NCBI GenBank assembly: GCA_900553515.1
Contig: USDN01000070.1
Span: 1-13,657, forward strand
Source: an uncultured Blautia sp.
GTDB lineage: Bacteria > Bacillota > Clostridia > Lachnospirales > Lachnospiraceae
Reading direction: 5' to 3'
DNA: 13,657 nt
The notes below the pieces were generated by a model. The model searched no databases. It saw only the letters and a list, made by a program, of their open reading frames with translations, and had not been told where the DNA came from. Made by a program: the position numbers and the translations under genes. Of the stretch, positions 11,376 through 13,657 are shown in pieces (positions within the stretch are counted from its first letter, which is position 1; each line of letters begins with the position of its first letter).

Positions 11376-13657
11376 TACTCTTTCCACAACTTTAATATTG
11401 CATGATCCATATTTCTGTTCCATCTCCTGCTCCCAGGCTTCACTGATCTGTACCTGATATCCGGCAGGCAGACGCTTCATGGCATTTACATCCTTCAGAT
11501 AAATGACCACACTGCTGCTGCCCGGAGATTTTCGCAGATCCTCCAGAAGTCCGGCTTCCTGCCGTCCATAATCCTCCCGGTCTTTAAACTGGATCCACAG
11601 TTCCCTGGGTATTTCCTCAAAAGACCTTACTTTTTCCAGAATGATCTTTGCCCCTCTGTCATCGCCTGCATCTACCCGTCCCTGGACAAAAAGCTTTGCC
11701 TCTTCATTCAGATATCGCTGCCATTTTTCATAGTCTCTTGGGAACACTACCACTTCTGCTGTTCCCACCAGATCCTCCAGGGTAAAAAAGGCCATGACCT
11801 TGTTATTCTTTGTGTATTTTATTGTTTTATCCACAATCATTCCGCCAATAATCACTTTCTGTCCGTCTGTGATCCTGGCGATCCCGCTTTCCTCTTCTGG
11901 CTGAAGGTCTGTTGTTCTGGCAGAAATGGTTTTTTCCATAACATCTCTGTACTGCTCCAGAGGATGTCCGCTGAGGTAAATTCCAAGTACTTCCTTTTCA
12001 TAAGAAAGAAGTGTTTCCTTATCATACTCTCCTACATTCAGCATGCGGATTTCAAAATCCTTTTTTACATCCTCTTCCGCAAAATCAAACAGACTCATCT
12101 GTCCTGCTATCGTTGTCTTTTTGTCCTGTGCAATACTGTCCACAATCTGACCATAGACTGTCATTTTCTGACGGCGGTTTCCTTCCAGACAATCCAGGGC
12201 TCCTGCTTTGATAAAGTTTTCAATAGCACGTTTATTTACAATTCCTGTCAGTCTCTGGACAAAATCTTTCAAAGAAGTATATTCTCCTCTTTCTTTCCGT
12301 TCTTCCACAAGAGCCTCTATCACCGGACGCCCCACACTTTTAATAGCAGAAAGACCATAACGAATAGCTCCGTTATCCACGGAAAATCCGTATCTTCCCC
12401 TGTTTACATCCGGCGGAAGGATCCGGATCCCCATCTGGCGGCATACCTGAATATATTCCGAAACCTTATTTGGCATTTCAATCACAGACGTCATAAGAGC
12501 CGCCATGAATTCCACCGGATAATAATATTTCAGATAAGCAGTCTGATAAGAGACTACCGCATAAGCTGCAGCATGAGACTTATTAAACGCATATTTGGCA
12601 AAATCGATCATATCGTCATAAATTTTATTCGCCACCTTTTCCGGAATCCCGTTGGAAATACAGCCGGGAACTCCCTCTTCCGGGTTTCCGTATACAAAAT
12701 TCTGTCTCTCTTTTTCCATAACAGAAGCTTTTTTCTTGGACATGGCACGGCGCACAAGGTCGCTTCGTCCAAGAGTATAGCCTGCCAGATTCCGTACAAT
12801 CTGCATAACCTGCTCCTGATATACGATACAGCCGTAGGTAGGCTTCAGGATCGGTTCCAGCTGAGGGCAGTCGTACGTAATGGTATCCGGGCGGTTTTTG
12901 CCCCGGATATACTGCGGAATAAAGTCCATTGGACCCGGACGGTACAGAGAAATTCCTGCGATCACATCCTCAAGACTCTGAGGTTTCAGCTCCTTCATGA
13001 AGTTTTTCATTCCCGCACTTTCCAGCTGGAATACTCCGTCAGATCTGCCGGTTCCCAGAGAGTCTAACACCTTCTTATCATTATAATCAATCTTCTGCAT
13101 ATCCAGCAGGATCCCTGTGCTGCGCCTGATCTGCTGTACCGCATTCTGAATCACAGTCAGGGTACGGAGCCCCAGGAAGTCCATTTTCAGAAGCCCCAGT
13201 TCCTCCAAAGTTGTCATGGTAAACTGGGTTGTAACAGAGCCGTCCTGTGCTCTTGATAACGGCACATACTCATCTACATCCTTCTGGCTGATCACCACGC
13301 CTGCTGCATGCATAGAGGTATGGCGGGGAAGCCCTTCCAGACGCTTGGCTGTATCAATAAGACTGTGGATATCATCCTGCTCCTCATATGCCTTACGCAG
13401 CTCCGGATTCATCTGCAGAGCTTTATCTATAGTGATATTCAGTTCCTGAGGGATCATTTTGGCAATGGTATCCACCTGGGCATAGGGCATATCCAGGACA
13501 CGGCCTACGTCACGGATCACACCTCTTGCTGCCAGCGTACCAAAGGTAACAATCTGGACCACCCGATCCTTTCCGTATTTACGGACAACATAGTCAATGA
13601 CCTCCTGTCGTCTTTCAAAACAGAAATCCACGTCAATATCCGGCATGGAAACTCGCT
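11361..13657 (-). CDS. dnaE: DNA polymerase III alpha subunit DnaE, N-terminal part outside window
   Basis: The C-terminal 764 codons of the replicative or lagging-strand polymerase DnaE; the frame runs open through the right edge (...RVSMPDIDVDF), so the PHP domain and part of the palm are missing only because the window ends. Counting from the visible methionine of MPDIDVDF, the catalytic aspartates are D3 and D5 with the third in KMDFLGLRTL (D156). The fingers hold YQEQVMQI and AFNKSHAAAYA. A helix-hairpin-helix segment (about 465-487) is followed by QMSLFDF (516-522), a good match to the beta-clamp binding motif. An OB fold (about 596-675) and a short tail end the protein. The segment order is that of DnaE (type I), not PolC. 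Stop TAA at 11363-11361, 90 bases before pfkA. Confidence 0.96.
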   Translation of the reverse strand, partial: RVSMPDIDVDFCFERRQEVIDYVVRKYGKDRVVQIVTFGTLAARGVIRDVGRVLDMPYAQVDTIAKMIPQELNITIDKALQMNPELRKAYEEQDDIHSLIDTAKRLEGLPRHTSMHAAGVVISQKDVDEYVPLSRAQDGSVTTQFTMTTLEELGLLKMDFLGLRTLTVIQNAVQQIRRSTGILLDMQKIDYNDKKVLDSLGTGRSDGVFQLESAGMKNFMKELKPQSLEDVIAGISLYRPGPMDFIPQYIRGKNRPDTITYDCPQLEPILKPTYGCIVYQEQVMQIVRNLAGYTLGRSDLVRRAMSKKKASVMEKERQNFVYGNPEEGVPGCISNGIPEKVANKIYDDMIDFAKYAFNKSHAAAYAVVSYQTAYLKYYYPVEFMAALMTSVIEMPNKVSEYIQVCRQMGIRILPPDVNRGRYGFSVDNGAIRYGLSAIKSVGRPVIEALVEERKERGEYTSLKDFVQRLTGIVNKRAIENFIKAGALDCLEGNRRQKMTVYGQIVDSIAQDKKTTIAGQMSLFDFAEEDVKKDFEIRMLNVGEYDKETLLSYEKEVLGIYLSGHPLEQYRDVMEKTISARTTDLQPEEESGIARITDGQKVIIGGMIVDKTIKYTKNNKVMAFFTLEDLVGTAEVVVFPRDYEKWQRYLNEEAKLFVQGRVDAGDDRGAKIILEKVRSFEEIPRELWIQFKDREDYGRQEAGLLEDLRKSPGSSSVVIYLKDVNAMKRLPAGYQVQISEAWEQEMEQKYGSCNIKVVERVLKNL

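Noticed and set aside
11964..13067. 367-codon open frame on the plus strand opposite dnaE
   Set aside because: It lies fully inside conserved DnaE coding sequence on the other strand; composition is that of an antisense shadow.

Overview
The window looks like chromosomal DNA from an anaerobic Firmicute of the Lachnospiraceae type (Blautia/Ruminococcus/Dorea-like). I base this on the style of the housekeeping proteins, strong AGGAGG-type ribosome binding sites, a lysyl-tRNA synthetase with an extra C-terminal tRNA-binding domain, and small protein families that I recall mainly from that group. No database search was possible, so family names rest on recognised motifs and memory.

Layout. Positions 1-1130 form a visibly AT-rich block (13 G+C in the 60 bases 541-600, against 27 in 8041-8100). 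It carries the start of a ParA ATPase gene (cut by the left edge) and two tandem small excisionase-like DNA-binding genes, all on the minus strand. Then come a strong minus-strand terminator and a cluster of 11-bp repeats that abuts the 3' end of lysS. This reads as one end of an integrated mobile element (ICE-like) lying against lysS. Positions 1131-3744 hold greA and lysS as a minus-strand operon driven by a consensus promoter, with an unusual structured repeat between the two genes. Positions 3745-4110 are a divergent control region: the greA promoter on one strand, and on the other a promoter plus a long structured leader, probably a preQ1 riboswitch, for queT. queT (4111-4605) is the only convincing plus-strand gene and ends in a terminator whose T-tract runs into the stop codon of dusB.

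Positions 4646-13657 are a tightly packed minus-strand run, read from the right edge: dnaE (5' end outside the window), pfkA, a TrmH/SpoU-family RNA methyltransferase, an NfeD-like membrane protein, an SPFH/band-7 protein, an ornithine carbamoyltransferase, a biotin-protein ligase without DNA-binding domain, a small conserved protein, and dusB. Short gaps and overlaps suggest co-transcription of most of them, with possible extra promoters before pfkA and before the small conserved gene.

The genes mostly serve translation and core metabolism: tRNA charging, tRNA and rRNA modification, queuosine precursor uptake, glycolysis, arginine metabolism, biotinylation and replication. The parts that deserve a second look are the queT leader, the element boundary next to lysS, and the repeat between greA and lysS. 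I did not find a convincing new defence or biosynthetic system.
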